Below are positions 1 to 6,804 of a stretch of 54,081 bases of DNA, one piece after another (the first letter of the stretch is position 1; each line of letters starts with the position of its first letter). The position numbers were made by a program, and so were the translations under genes. The stretch comes from GCA-002722245 sp038154685. GTDB lineage: Bacteria > Bacteroidota > Bacteroidia > Flavobacteriales_C > GCA-002722245. The stretch lies in contig JAYPYW010000015.1 of assembly GCA_038154685.1 (NCBI GenBank), positions 1-54,081 of the forward strand, read 5' to 3'. The notes below the pieces were generated by a model, which worked only from the letters and a program-made list of their open reading frames with translations, did no database searches and was not told the DNA's origin.

Positions 1-876
1 TATTGCCTTTTCTTCTTTCTTTGGTAGGTTCTCCAATGTATAAAGAAAAGTATTGATGAATTTATCTTTCTCAGCAACAGATTTAAGTAGTTGATAATCT
101 CTTGCGAAAAGTAAATTCTTTAATAAATAAGCATTATTTACAGGGTGAATAAACCTTTGTTGAATAAAAGTATCACACTTGTTAAAATCATTAAAAAGCT
201 TAGATTCTAGTCTGCTATACAAACGATCGTTTAAAGATTGATCGGAAGAAATTTTACTTGCTGTATGATTAAAAACCTCGTAAGCCTTTTCAATGGTCTT
301 TACCATTTTCTTCACTTTTTTTAAGTCTACAGTTTCATTTCTTTCCGCATAAAACTTAGCTCCAAATGCACCCATAACTTCACAAGCCCCTTCCATTAAC
401 CCGTAAGAAAGTTTAGTACGTTTTGAGAAATGCTGAAATGCCGCTTCATGGAAGATTAAGTAGGCCAAACCTTCATTAGAATTACTTATTAAACCATTAG
501 TAATTTTAAAATCGTGATCACCTTCAGTAGAATATAAGAGGGTATGCTTACCTTTTTCAATGTACTCTTTTTGTTTTGCTTGAGCAGCTGCCTTATCAGT
601 TCCAAAAGGAATATGGTTTTTTATTTCTTTTGGAGCCTCAATCTTATCTGGTTCAGAAACGTACAAGTAATAATGAGGATCTTCATCCGAAGACCAATCA
701 GCAAAGAAGTCTTTTCGTAAAACCAATTCCAAATGCTCCTCAGCATAAGCTTTAAGCGCCTCGATCAAATTTATTTTTTGATTAGTAAGACTGTCTTTAC
801 CAAATGCCATACTCGGAAGTAAACTAATTCCTGCACTTGCTAATCCCGCTTTAACCAAAAACTCTTTGCGATTCAT
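1..876 (-). CDS. Exported protein, aminopeptidase-like fold suspected; 3' end outside window
   Basis: The frame is open for 292 codons from an ATG at 876 to the window edge, so the C-terminus is missing. The N-terminus (MNRKEFLVKAG, then a hydrophobic stretch ending near residue 26) looks like a Bacteroidota export signal; the NRKEF start resembles a Tat signal but has RK rather than RR. Near residues 145-185 it reads FHEAAFQHF followed by GLMEGACEVMGAF. This resembles the HExxH plus downstream NExxA layout of putative zinc aminopeptidases (PF10023-like), but the second metal-binding His is Phe, so activity is doubtful. It is divergent from the transporter gene at 923. The family assignment is a guess from motif shape; the coding call itself is firm. 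Confidence 0.75.
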   Translation of the reverse strand, partial: MNRKEFLVKAGLASAGISLLPSMAFGKDSLTNQKINLIEALKAYAEEHLELVLRKDFFADWSSDEDPHYYLYVSEPDKIEAPKEIKNHIPFGTDKAAAQAKQKEYIEKGKHTLLYSTEGDHDFKITNGLISNSNEGLAYLIFHEAAFQHFSKRTKLSYGLMEGACEVMGAFGAKFYAERNETVDLKKVKKMVKTIEKAYEVFNHTASKISSDQSLNDRLYSRLESKLFNDFNKCDTFIQQRFIHPVNNAYLLKNLLFARDYQLLKSVAEKDKFINTFLYTLENLPKKEEKAI

Positions 877-910
877 ATTTGAAAATTAATAAATTCTTAA
901 TTAAGTATGA

Positions 911-918
911 TACTTTTA
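911..918 (+). promoter_or_regulatory. -7-like box 4 nt before the start codon
   Basis: TACTTTTA matches the Bacteroidota -7 consensus TAnnTTTG at all fixed positions but the last. It ends exactly 4 nt before the ATG at 923, the spacing also seen at six other genes here. Transcription would begin at or next to the start codon. No clear -33 TTTG is seen. Confidence 0.4.
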
Positions 919-922
919 CACC

Positions 923-1828
923 ATGAATAAGGGGCAATTGAAGACAACTTCGTTTATAATCGCGTTTTTCGGCGCACTCCTTTTCTCCTGCAAAGCCGTT
1001 TTTATTAAAATGGCTTATTGGTACGAAATTGACAAATTGTCTTTACTTGTTTTAAGAATGGGGTTCGCCCTTCCATTTTATATCATCTTTGCAATTAGGG
1101 AAAGGGATAAAAGACCAAATACGAAAGACGAAATAAAAAAAGAAGATTGGTTTTTGATGGTACTCTTAGGAATTATTGGATACTACTTTGCTAGCTTTCT
1201 AGACTTATGGGGATTAAAGTTTATACCTGCGGGATTAGAAAGATTAATATTGTTTGTTTACCCAACATTAACAACCATTTTAGTAGCCATATTTTTTAAA
1301 CGAAAACTAACCACCAATAAGTTACTAGCCATAATCCTTACCTATTTAGGAATAAGCTTAGCTTTTTGGGACAAAATATCTGTAGGTGAAACGGAGAACT
1401 TCTGGTGGGGAAGCTTATTAATTTTCGGAAGCGCACTTACCTTCTCATTTTTCTTAGTTGGTAGCGAACGATTAATACCCAAATTTGGATCGATGAAGTT
1501 CACAAGCTACAGTATGATTATTTCCTGTGTTGCGACTATTCTTCACTTTTTGATCTCGGGGGAAGTAAGTATACTATCCTTTCAATGGGAAGTTTATGCA
1601 ATCGCAATCGCAATCTCGACCATTAGTACAGTCCTCCCCTCTTTTATGATGAGTTATGCTATAAAAAACATTGGTGCTAGTAATACTGCCATCACATCAA
1701 GTGTAGGACCTATCTGGGTACTAGTTTTAGCTTACTTTGTATTAGGAGAGCCGTTTTCTAACCTTCAAATTTTAGGAACTTTAATTGTAATTGGCGGAGT
1801 GCTTTTGGTGAGTAAAGAGAAGAGATAA
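923..1828 (+). CDS. DMT-superfamily (EamA) transporter
   Basis: This 301-residue integral membrane protein has about ten hydrophobic segments arranged as two five-helix EamA repeats, the usual length and layout of the drug/metabolite transporter family. Repeat one includes the stretch around GLKFIPAGLERLI (residues 97-109); repeat two ends in a C-terminal helix with GGVLLVSK. Such proteins export small metabolites or amino acids across the inner membrane, but the substrate cannot be read from sequence. The gene stands alone on the plus strand, convergent with the DinB-like gene and separated from it by a long palindrome. Family confidence is high; substrate is unknown. Confidence 0.88.
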   Translation: MNKGQLKTTSFIIAFFGALLFSCKAVFIKMAYWYEIDKLSLLVLRMGFALPFYIIFAIRERDKRPNTKDEIKKEDWFLMVLLGIIGYYFASFLDLWGLKFIPAGLERLILFVYPTLTTILVAIFFKRKLTTNKLLAIILTYLGISLAFWDKISVGETENFWWGSLLIFGSALTFSFFLVGSERLIPKFGSMKFTSYSMIISCVATILHFLISGEVSILSFQWEVYAIAIAISTISTVLPSFMMSYAIKNIGASNTAITSSVGPIWVLVLAYFVLGEPFSNLQILGTLIVIGGVLLVSKEKR

Positions 1829-1829
1829 C

Positions 1830-1897
1830 AGCTCTTCGACTCCGCTCAGAGTGACAGAGCAAGTGTCAGGTGTCATCCTGAGCGGAGTCGAAGGGCT
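1830..1897. repeat. Imperfect palindrome between convergent genes (27-nt arms)
   Basis: Arms 1830-1856 and 1871-1897 are inverted copies matching at 24 of 27 positions, with a 14-nt loop. The core is CTGAGCGGAGTCGAAGG. The element fills the gap between the stop of the EamA gene and the DinB-like gene, and its right arm covers part of the DinB-like stop codon (1896-1898). It has no T-tract like an intrinsic terminator, though such a stem could still stop or stabilise both transcripts. The motif GTCATCCTGA also occurs in the palindrome at 25925-26046, which suggests one dispersed repeat family. Confidence 0.85.
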
Positions 1898-2345
1898 ATT
1901 TTACCATCGCCATCATATAACCAAAATGCAATCCTTCGTGGACATTATTAAAGGCAATTGCGTCTTCAACACTTTTTAAAGTAACACCATAGCTAGTTGG
2001 GTATTCATTGTAATTCCCAAACAATCCAGCATTGTAATCTTTTTCCAGCTGATCAACAGCAGTAAGTGCTAAATCTTTAATTTTTCCAACTTCAATAATT
2101 GAAGGAACCTCGTTGTTTGGCTTTGAACCTTTTCGGTATTTCTCAACAATTTCATCATCAATAATCATATCATTCCCACTCAACTTGTAAATTAAAAGTT
2201 GTTGAGTAACAATACAATGCGCAAAATTCCAGTATAAACTGTTGTTAAACCCATTTGGAATCACATGAGCCTTCCCTTCGTGCTTCTCGAAAAAGTTTAA
2301 TAAATTTTGTCTGGTTTGTCTTAAATGCTGAATCGCAGTTTCCAT
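1896..2345 (-). CDS. DinB-like family protein
   Basis: This 149-residue protein matches the DinB/YfiT-like four-helix-bundle family in length and in its candidate metal-binding histidines: H43 in the NFAHC helix and H136/H140 in the C-terminal HEGLHFG motif. Family members bind a divalent metal, and several are thiol-dependent S-transferases or stress-induced proteins, but many have no known activity. There is no signal peptide, so it is cytoplasmic. It is transcribed convergently to the EamA gene and ends inside a palindrome. It lies 51 nt downstream of the second EamA gene and could be co-transcribed with it. Confidence 0.75.
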   Translation of the reverse strand: METAIQHLRQTRQNLLNFFEKHEGKAHVIPNGFNNSLYWNFAHCIVTQQLLIYKLSGNDMIIDDEIVEKYRKGSKPNNEVPSIIEVGKIKDLALTAVDQLEKDYNAGLFGNYNEYPTSYGVTLKSVEDAIAFNNVHEGLHFGYMMAMVK

Positions 2346-2396
2346 AGCCCTATTTTTTGTTCTTCTTAAAATTAAAGAATTCGAGTTAAAAATAAA

Positions 2397-3245
2397 TTAA
2401 GCGAGTTTTACTTTTTTCTTTAATCCAAACATCACAATCCCAAAAAGAATAATTACAACGCCTAATCCTGATTGCCAAGTAATGCTTTCCCCAAAGAAGA
2501 ACCAACCTATTATAAAAGCATGAACTACACCTAGATACTTTAAAATCGTAGCGTTTGCTGCCTTATCAAACTGAAGTGCTTTGGTTAATGTAATTTGAGC
2601 AACCTGAGTTAAAACACCCAACAAAATGATCACACCCCACTCCCACCAACTTGGCCAGAACCATTCTTGAAACAAAAACAAACAAATTAGCGCAATTGGT
2701 GTACTAACAACTGGGAAATAAAAAACAACCACTAAATGATGATCTGTTTCTTTGCAAATCCTAACACAATTATATGCAAGTCCAGCAAGAGCAGACGCTC
2801 CCAAACCAAGCAAAAGCATTTCCAGAGTCAAACTAATCTCTCCCAATTTCAGTAATGCAACTCCAACTACACAAATGAGCAAGTAAAACCACTGAATAGT
2901 TTTAATGCGTTCTTTAAGCCAAAACACAGCAATAATCGCGGTAAATATTGGAGATAAATAGTTTAGTGTAATGGCTGTTCCCAATGGAACATTCTTAATT
3001 AAAACAAACCCCATCATTAATGCAATTACTCCTGCTAATCCACGCACAAACAAAACTGGCTTATTCCCCCCCCAAGGAGATATTCTTAATAATCGTAACT
3101 GAACAATGGTAATAGTCAAGGAAACAATACTCCGAAAGAAAACTAATTGAAACTCCCCAAATCGGTCTAAATACTTAATTATAGCATTCACCCCGGCAAA
3201 CGCCAAAGTGGAAATTATCATTAAAAAGACAGTTTTTGCTTTCAT
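2397..3245 (-). CDS. DMT-superfamily (EamA) transporter
   Basis: A 282-residue protein with ten hydrophobic segments in two EamA repeats. Residues 80-115 (NVPLGTAITLNYLSPIFTAI) are typical of repeat one of RhaT/YdcZ-like exporters, and the protein ends with a short KKKVKLA cytoplasmic tail. It should move a small metabolite across the inner membrane; the substrate is unknown. Its start lies only 49 nt from the thiolase start on the other strand, so the two share a short divergent promoter region. It is a different subtype from the transporter at 923; the two are not recent duplicates by eye. Confidence 0.87.
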   Translation of the reverse strand: MKAKTVFLMIISTLAFAGVNAIIKYLDRFGEFQLVFFRSIVSLTITIVQLRLLRISPWGGNKPVLFVRGLAGVIALMMGFVLIKNVPLGTAITLNYLSPIFTAIIAVFWLKERIKTIQWFYLLICVVGVALLKLGEISLTLEMLLLGLGASALAGLAYNCVRICKETDHHLVVVFYFPVVSTPIALICLFLFQEWFWPSWWEWGVIILLGVLTQVAQITLTKALQFDKAANATILKYLGVVHAFIIGWFFFGESITWQSGLGVVIILFGIVMFGLKKKVKLA

Positions 3246-3294
3246 CCCTAACCTTCAGGCAAATTTCACGTATTTTAATTCAAATTTTTCAACC

Positions 3295-4476
3295 ATGAGC
3301 AAAAAAGTTTACATCGTTTCAGCAGTAAGGACTCCAATGGGATCATTCGGAGGAAAGTTATCATCAATTCCGGCAACTCAATTAGGAGCAATAGCAATTA
3401 AGGGAGCCCTTGAAAAGGGAAAGGTGAAACCTGAAGATGTAAATGAAGTGTTAATGGGAAATGTTTTACAGGCAAATTGCGGACAAGCACCTGCTCGTCA
3501 GGCCGCAATTGCTGCTGGAATTCCCAATACAGTTCCTGCTACAACCATAAACAAAGTATGTTCATCGGGAATGAAAACAATTATGATGGCCGCTCAGTCA
3601 ATAATGTTAGGAGATAATGAAATTGTTGTTGCTGGCGGAATGGAAAACATGTCGGCAGTACCTTATTATTCCTCAAACATGAGATGGGGATCAAAATTAG
3701 GTGATGTAAAATTAATTGACGGATTAGTGAAAGATGGTTTAACAGATGTTTACAACAACTATCATATGGGAAACGCTGCCGAGCTTTGTTCTACAGAACA
3801 CAATAAATATAGAGAGGACCAAGACAACTTTGCTATTCAATCCTACGAAAGAAGTCAAGCAGCATGGGTCAATGGAATATTCAAAGATGAAATTGTTCCC
3901 GTTGAAGTTCGACAAAGAAGAGGTGAACCTCTAATCATTTCTGAAGATGAAGAATATACAAATGTTAAAATGGAAAAGATTCCAAACCTTAGACCAGTTT
4001 TTCAAAAGGAAGGAACTGTTACTGCTGCAAATGCCTCTACTTTAAATGACGGAGCTGCTGCTTTAGTATTAGCTAGTGAAGAAAAAGTAAAAGAGCTAGG
4101 ATTAACTCCAATTGCTGAAGTATTGAGCTATGCGGATGCAGCAACAGATCCGGAACGATTCACCACTGCTCCATCATTGGCCGTTCCTAAAGCTATAAAA
4201 AAGGCTGGTTTATCTGAAAAAGACATAGAATTCTACGAACTAAATGAAGCTTTCAGTGTAGTTGGATTAGCCAACTGTAAAATTTTAAATCTTAATTCTG
4301 ACAATGTAAATGTAAATGGAGGAGCTGTTTCACTGGGACATCCACTAGGATGCTCTGGAGCAAGAATCATGGTTACTTTAATTAATGTCCTTAAACAAAA
4401 CAATGCAAAAATTGGAGCGGCTGGAATTTGTAATGGTGGCGGTGGAGCATCAGCCATTGTTATAAAAAGTGTTTAG
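3295..4476 (+). CDS. Thiolase (acetyl-CoA C-acetyltransferase)
   Basis: This 393-residue type II thiolase condenses two acetyl-CoA or cleaves 3-ketoacyl-CoA. The catalytic set is complete: nucleophile C89 in VCSSGMK, H349 in GHPLG, and acid/base C379 in CNGGGG. The NEAF motif precedes H349. Length is normal. The ATG at 3295 is preferred over an in-frame upstream start at 3208, because MSKKVYIVSAVRTP is the canonical family N-terminus and the upstream extension would overlap the divergent transporter gene. A small lipoprotein gene follows 12 nt downstream. No other beta-oxidation or polyhydroxybutyrate genes are adjacent, so the direction of the reaction in the cell is not evident. Confidence 0.95.
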   Translation: MSKKVYIVSAVRTPMGSFGGKLSSIPATQLGAIAIKGALEKGKVKPEDVNEVLMGNVLQANCGQAPARQAAIAAGIPNTVPATTINKVCSSGMKTIMMAAQSIMLGDNEIVVAGGMENMSAVPYYSSNMRWGSKLGDVKLIDGLVKDGLTDVYNNYHMGNAAELCSTEHNKYREDQDNFAIQSYERSQAAWVNGIFKDEIVPVEVRQRRGEPLIISEDEEYTNVKMEKIPNLRPVFQKEGTVTAANASTLNDGAAALVLASEEKVKELGLTPIAEVLSYADAATDPERFTTAPSLAVPKAIKKAGLSEKDIEFYELNEAFSVVGLANCKILNLNSDNVNVNGGAVSLGHPLGCSGARIMVTLINVLKQNNAKIGAAGICNGGGGASAIVIKSV

Positions 4477-4484
4477 TAACTTTA
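4477..4484 (+). promoter_or_regulatory. -7-like box 4 nt before the start codon
   Basis: TAACTTTA lies immediately after the thiolase stop and ends exactly 4 nt before the ATG at 4489. It is one base off TAnnTTTG. It may give the small lipoprotein its own leaderless transcript inside an apparent operon. Confidence 0.35.
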
Positions 4485-4488
4485 GGGC

Positions 4489-4887
4489 ATGAAAAGATTC
4501 GTGCTACTATTAACCATTTTCCTTACATCAATAAGTTGCTCAAAAGAAAAAACAAGTTTATTTAATACTTGGAAATTAAAATCCTACTTAAAAGGACCTG
4601 GTGAGGTAGTTGTTAATTCAGGGTTTAAATTTGAAATCTCATTTTCAAAAGACAGCTTCTATAATGCTGATTTAGATATCAACTCCTGTAGTGGCACTTT
4701 TTTAAAATCAGCATCAGAACTAACGATTAACAAAGGTTTTTGCACTGAAACATGTTGTGATGATGATAATTCTTCTGAAGCTTTTAAACTATTCACAGAC
4801 AGCGTAAACAAGTACGAAATTTCGGGAAACAACCTGAAACTTAAAGGAAATACATACATTACTTTAGAATTCGAACTGAAAAAATAG
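4489..4887 (+). CDS. META-like lipoprotein
   Basis: This 132-residue lipoprotein has a signal peptide ending in lipobox LTSISC (C17), so it should be lipidated and anchored in a membrane. The mature part resembles META/HslJ-type domains: an N-terminal FNTWKLKSY strand, an NSCSG motif near residue 64, a Cys-rich CTETCCDDD stretch near 84-92, and a late ISGNNLKLKG strand. Such domains are small beta barrels of unknown biochemical role. It lies 12 nt downstream of the thiolase but no functional link is evident. The lipoprotein call is strong; the META assignment is by pattern only. Confidence 0.75.
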   Translation: MKRFVLLLTIFLTSISCSKEKTSLFNTWKLKSYLKGPGEVVVNSGFKFEISFSKDSFYNADLDINSCSGTFLKSASELTINKGFCTETCCDDDNSSEAFKLFTDSVNKYEISGNNLKLKGNTYITLEFELKK

Positions 4888-4907
4888 GAGTTCTCCTAAT
4901 TTTCTTT
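4885..4907 (+). terminator. Weak hairpin containing the stop codon
   Basis: TAGGAG and CTCCTA form a perfect 6-bp stem with a 2-nt spacer (4885-4898), and the following stretch is T-rich but interrupted. The stem begins with the TAG stop of the META-like lipoprotein. It is a plausible but weak terminator. Confidence 0.35.
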
Positions 4908-4939
4908 CCTCTGTAAAGTCAAATTTTAATAGTTAAAAA

Positions 4940-4969
4940 TTTGTAAATAAGGATATTTTACTATTTTTG
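4940..4969 (+). promoter_or_regulatory. Bacteroidota-type promoter for the VADTT lipoprotein
   Basis: TTTG at 4940-4943, 18 nt, then TATTTTTG at 4962-4969 followed by C. Both boxes match the Bacteroidota sigma consensus (TTTG, about 19 nt, TAnnTTTGC). The ATG is 35 nt downstream, leaving a normal leader. Confidence 0.7.
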
Positions 4970-5004
4970 CCCCGTTGATTAACTGAACGGTAAAAACTGA
5001 TATT

Positions 5005-5247
5005 ATGAAAAAGGTATTATTATCATTAGCTGTTGCTGCGTTTTTAGTATCATGTGGTGGTGCTGAAACTGCTGCTGCTGACGCTGGTGCTGAAGTTGCT
5101 GCTGACACTGTTGCTGCTCCTGTAGCTGCTGACACTGTTGCTGTAGTTGAAGAAGCTCCTGTTGCTGACACTACTGTTGCTGATACTACTGTAGCTGATA
5201 CTACTGTAGCTGATTCAACTGTAGCTGACACTACTGTTGCTGAGTAA
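5005..5247 (+). CDS. Small Ala-rich lipoprotein with VADTT pentapeptide repeats
   Basis: This 80-residue protein has a signal peptide with lipobox FLVSC (C17). The mature chain is almost entirely Ala, Val, Asp, Thr and Glu: an irregular Ala/Asp/Glu region (20-52) followed by five VADTT/VADST units and a partial sixth. It is acidic, has no predicted globular fold, and probably forms an extended chain on a membrane surface. It has a good promoter of its own and a strong terminator after it, so it is a monocistronic and probably well expressed gene. Function is unknown. The opposite strand is also open here only because the repeat is low complexity. Confidence 0.8.
   Translation: MKKVLLSLAVAAFLVSCGGAETAAADAGAEVAADTVAAPVAADTVAVVEEAPVADTTVADTTVADTTVADSTVADTTVAE
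5161..5244 (+). repeat. 15-nt tandem repeat encoding VADTT
   Basis: Five complete 15-nt units (5161-5235), each GTnGCTGAnnCnACT with small differences, followed by a 9-nt partial unit. Unit length is a multiple of three, so copy-number change would keep the frame and lengthen or shorten the lipoprotein. Confidence 0.95.
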
Positions 5248-5281
5248 CAAGCTAAGAAAAGAATTATTTCTTTGGAAAATT

Positions 5282-5309
5282 GCCTTACCTACTAGTGAGG
5301 CTTTTTTTT
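5282..5309 (+). terminator. Intrinsic terminator
   Basis: A 7-bp stem (GCCTTAC with GTGAGGC, one G-U pair), loop CTACTA, then eight T. It ends the VADTT lipoprotein transcript, just before the convergent BLUF gene. Confidence 0.85.
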
Positions 5310-5312
5310 GGT

Positions 5313-5729
5313 CTATACTTTTTGATTTTTATCAAGAATAGATCTAAGAATCTTAATAGATTCATAACCCATAACTCCTTCGGTAATTTCTTTGAATTCT
5401 TCTAGGGTAAAATACCCCGCCTCAAGAAGTTCATCTGATGTCATTTTATCAAAAGCCATAGCCCAAACATCAAATAACCTTTCTTCTATGGCTTGATCAT
5501 AAATTTTAGTCAATTTATGATGCCTAGAATCCCTGGCAATATGATTATACAAATCATCAACATCATCATCATCTCCTTCTAAAACTTGAATAAACAAATC
5601 ATTTAGAAAAAGTAACATTCCTGAAACATTACGTTTCATATTGTTATCTCTAGATTTAACTAATAAATCCGCTAAATCATCATCCGAGAAAGGAATTGTT
5701 GGAGTACTTAAATAAACAATAGTTTTCAT
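5313..5729 (-). CDS. BLUF-domain blue-light photoreceptor
   Basis: This 138-residue protein is essentially a stand-alone BLUF domain (about residues 2-95) with a short C-terminal helix. BLUF domains bind FAD and switch through a Tyr-Gln hydrogen-bond rearrangement under blue light. The key residues are visible: Y6 in VYLS, N30, Q48 in FIQVLEG, and the W89-A-M91 pair. There is no output domain on the same chain, so it would act by binding a partner, as other short BLUF proteins do. An unusually acidic loop DDDDVDD follows the EG motif. No obvious partner gene is adjacent; the upstream neighbour is a secreted nuclease-like protein. Confidence 0.93.
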   Translation of the reverse strand: MKTIVYLSTPTIPFSDDDLADLLVKSRDNNMKRNVSGMLLFLNDLFIQVLEGDDDDVDDLYNHIARDSRHHKLTKIYDQAIEERLFDVWAMAFDKMTSDELLEAGYFTLEEFKEITEGVMGYESIKILRSILDKNQKV

Positions 5730-5787
5730 AAAACCGATCTAGTCTGTATTGTACAATTTATAAACTTAAAAGTTACAATTTTCAGCA

Positions 5788-6648
5788 CTAATTACTTTTC
5801 ACATCACAACCATGTTTCCAGCAATTTTGAGTAACACATTTTGTTTTTGAAGTGCAGCGCTCATCAGACTTTTCAGCAGCTACGCATTGTAGTTCTTTTG
5901 TCCATGAGGACTTCAACTTATAAGAAACAGAAAGGTCTTTCCACTTTTCCGATTCCACTTTTTCTTCTGTAAACACCTCTAAGTACTCCGGTAAATCAGG
6001 AAAGAAGTTATATCCAGTTTTTGCCTCAACACTATCAATTGGCATTGCGTACTGACTTAAATTATTAGCTTCAGAATTATTTGGAACAATAAATCCAATA
6101 GCCGCTAAATCTAATCCATTCCTAACTAAAACCACCCTAAAAAACTTATCAGGAACATTTACTCGTGAATCACCTATCATCTCAGGATGCTTTCTTTCAT
6201 AAATAGGTCCAGTTACAACATAAACACTATCAAAAACAACCGCCCAACCAGCAATCATGTTATCAAGTATTCTCCACGACCCTTTAGAGAAAGCTACATC
6301 CATTGGAGCTATGTTTAACATATTATGAACCTCCCTCATCTCCTGCTTATTATTCCTTGCGGCGCTTCTTGGTTTTAGGCGCCCCATATCGTATCCATAA
6401 CGATCATAATCTTCCGGCGTAGCGCACATTGATTCTGCCGAGTCCTTGTGGAAGGACCTTAATGATAACTCCTTTCCTTTTACATCACTAGCTTCCAACT
6501 TATAACTAATCCAATTAACAACCTTACGCCCTTGGTTATAGCTATAACAATAACCTGCTCTCGACTCATAATCCTGGTTTTGAGGAATTAGATATTGTTG
6601 TCCAAAAAGGGAAACTGACGTAAATAAAAGTAGAATTAAGGCTTTCAT
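5788..6648 (-). CDS. Secreted DNA/RNA non-specific endonuclease-like protein, catalytic residues replaced
   Basis: This 286-residue protein has a signal peptide (residues 1-17) and the layout of the Serratia-type nuclease fold: a YDRGH-like motif, then N-I-A-P, then a W..L(E) motif and the VVTGPIY strand. The catalytic motif reads Y86-D-M-G-R90, so the general-base His of DRGH is Arg. The NxxPQ motif reads N112-I-A-P-M116, and the metal-site Glu region reads L128-D129. The metal-coordinating Asn is kept. The C-terminus (residues 253-286) is Cys-rich. It is either inactive or works on something else. It is followed by the BLUF gene 58 nt downstream on the same strand. Confidence 0.75.
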   Translation of the reverse strand: MKALILLLFTSVSLFGQQYLIPQNQDYESRAGYCYSYNQGRKVVNWISYKLEASDVKGKELSLRSFHKDSAESMCATPEDYDRYGYDMGRLKPRSAARNNKQEMREVHNMLNIAPMDVAFSKGSWRILDNMIAGWAVVFDSVYVVTGPIYERKHPEMIGDSRVNVPDKFFRVVLVRNGLDLAAIGFIVPNNSEANNLSQYAMPIDSVEAKTGYNFFPDLPEYLEVFTEEKVESEKWKDLSVSYKLKSSWTKELQCVAAEKSDERCTSKTKCVTQNCWKHGCDVKSN

Positions 6649-6713
6649 AAAGGATCGTTTACAAAATCTGTTCCTTATACCTCTGAATTAGAAATTTGTT
6701 CAAAAAAAGACAT

Positions 6714-6740
6714 AAAAAAAGGCGAGAACTTCTTCTCGCC
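6714..6740 (-). terminator. Intrinsic terminator of ettA-hisS
   Basis: A perfect 8-bp GGCGAGAA/TTCTCGCC stem with a CTTC loop, followed on the minus strand by seven T. It lies 64 nt after the hisS stop. Confidence 0.92.
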
Positions 6741-6804
6741 AACTGAACTAATTTAACACCTAACTTAACTTGACTTGCACATTAATTAACGAGACTAATC
6801 AAAA

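Noticed and set aside
3208..3294. Longer N-terminus for the thiolase
   Set aside because: It would add 29 residues not found in thiolases and overlap the divergent gene; the ATG at 3295 fits the family.
4926..5231. Open frame on the minus strand, rich in SATVV repeats
   Set aside because: It is the antisense of the VADTT lipoprotein; it is open only because the 15-nt repeat lacks stops in that frame.
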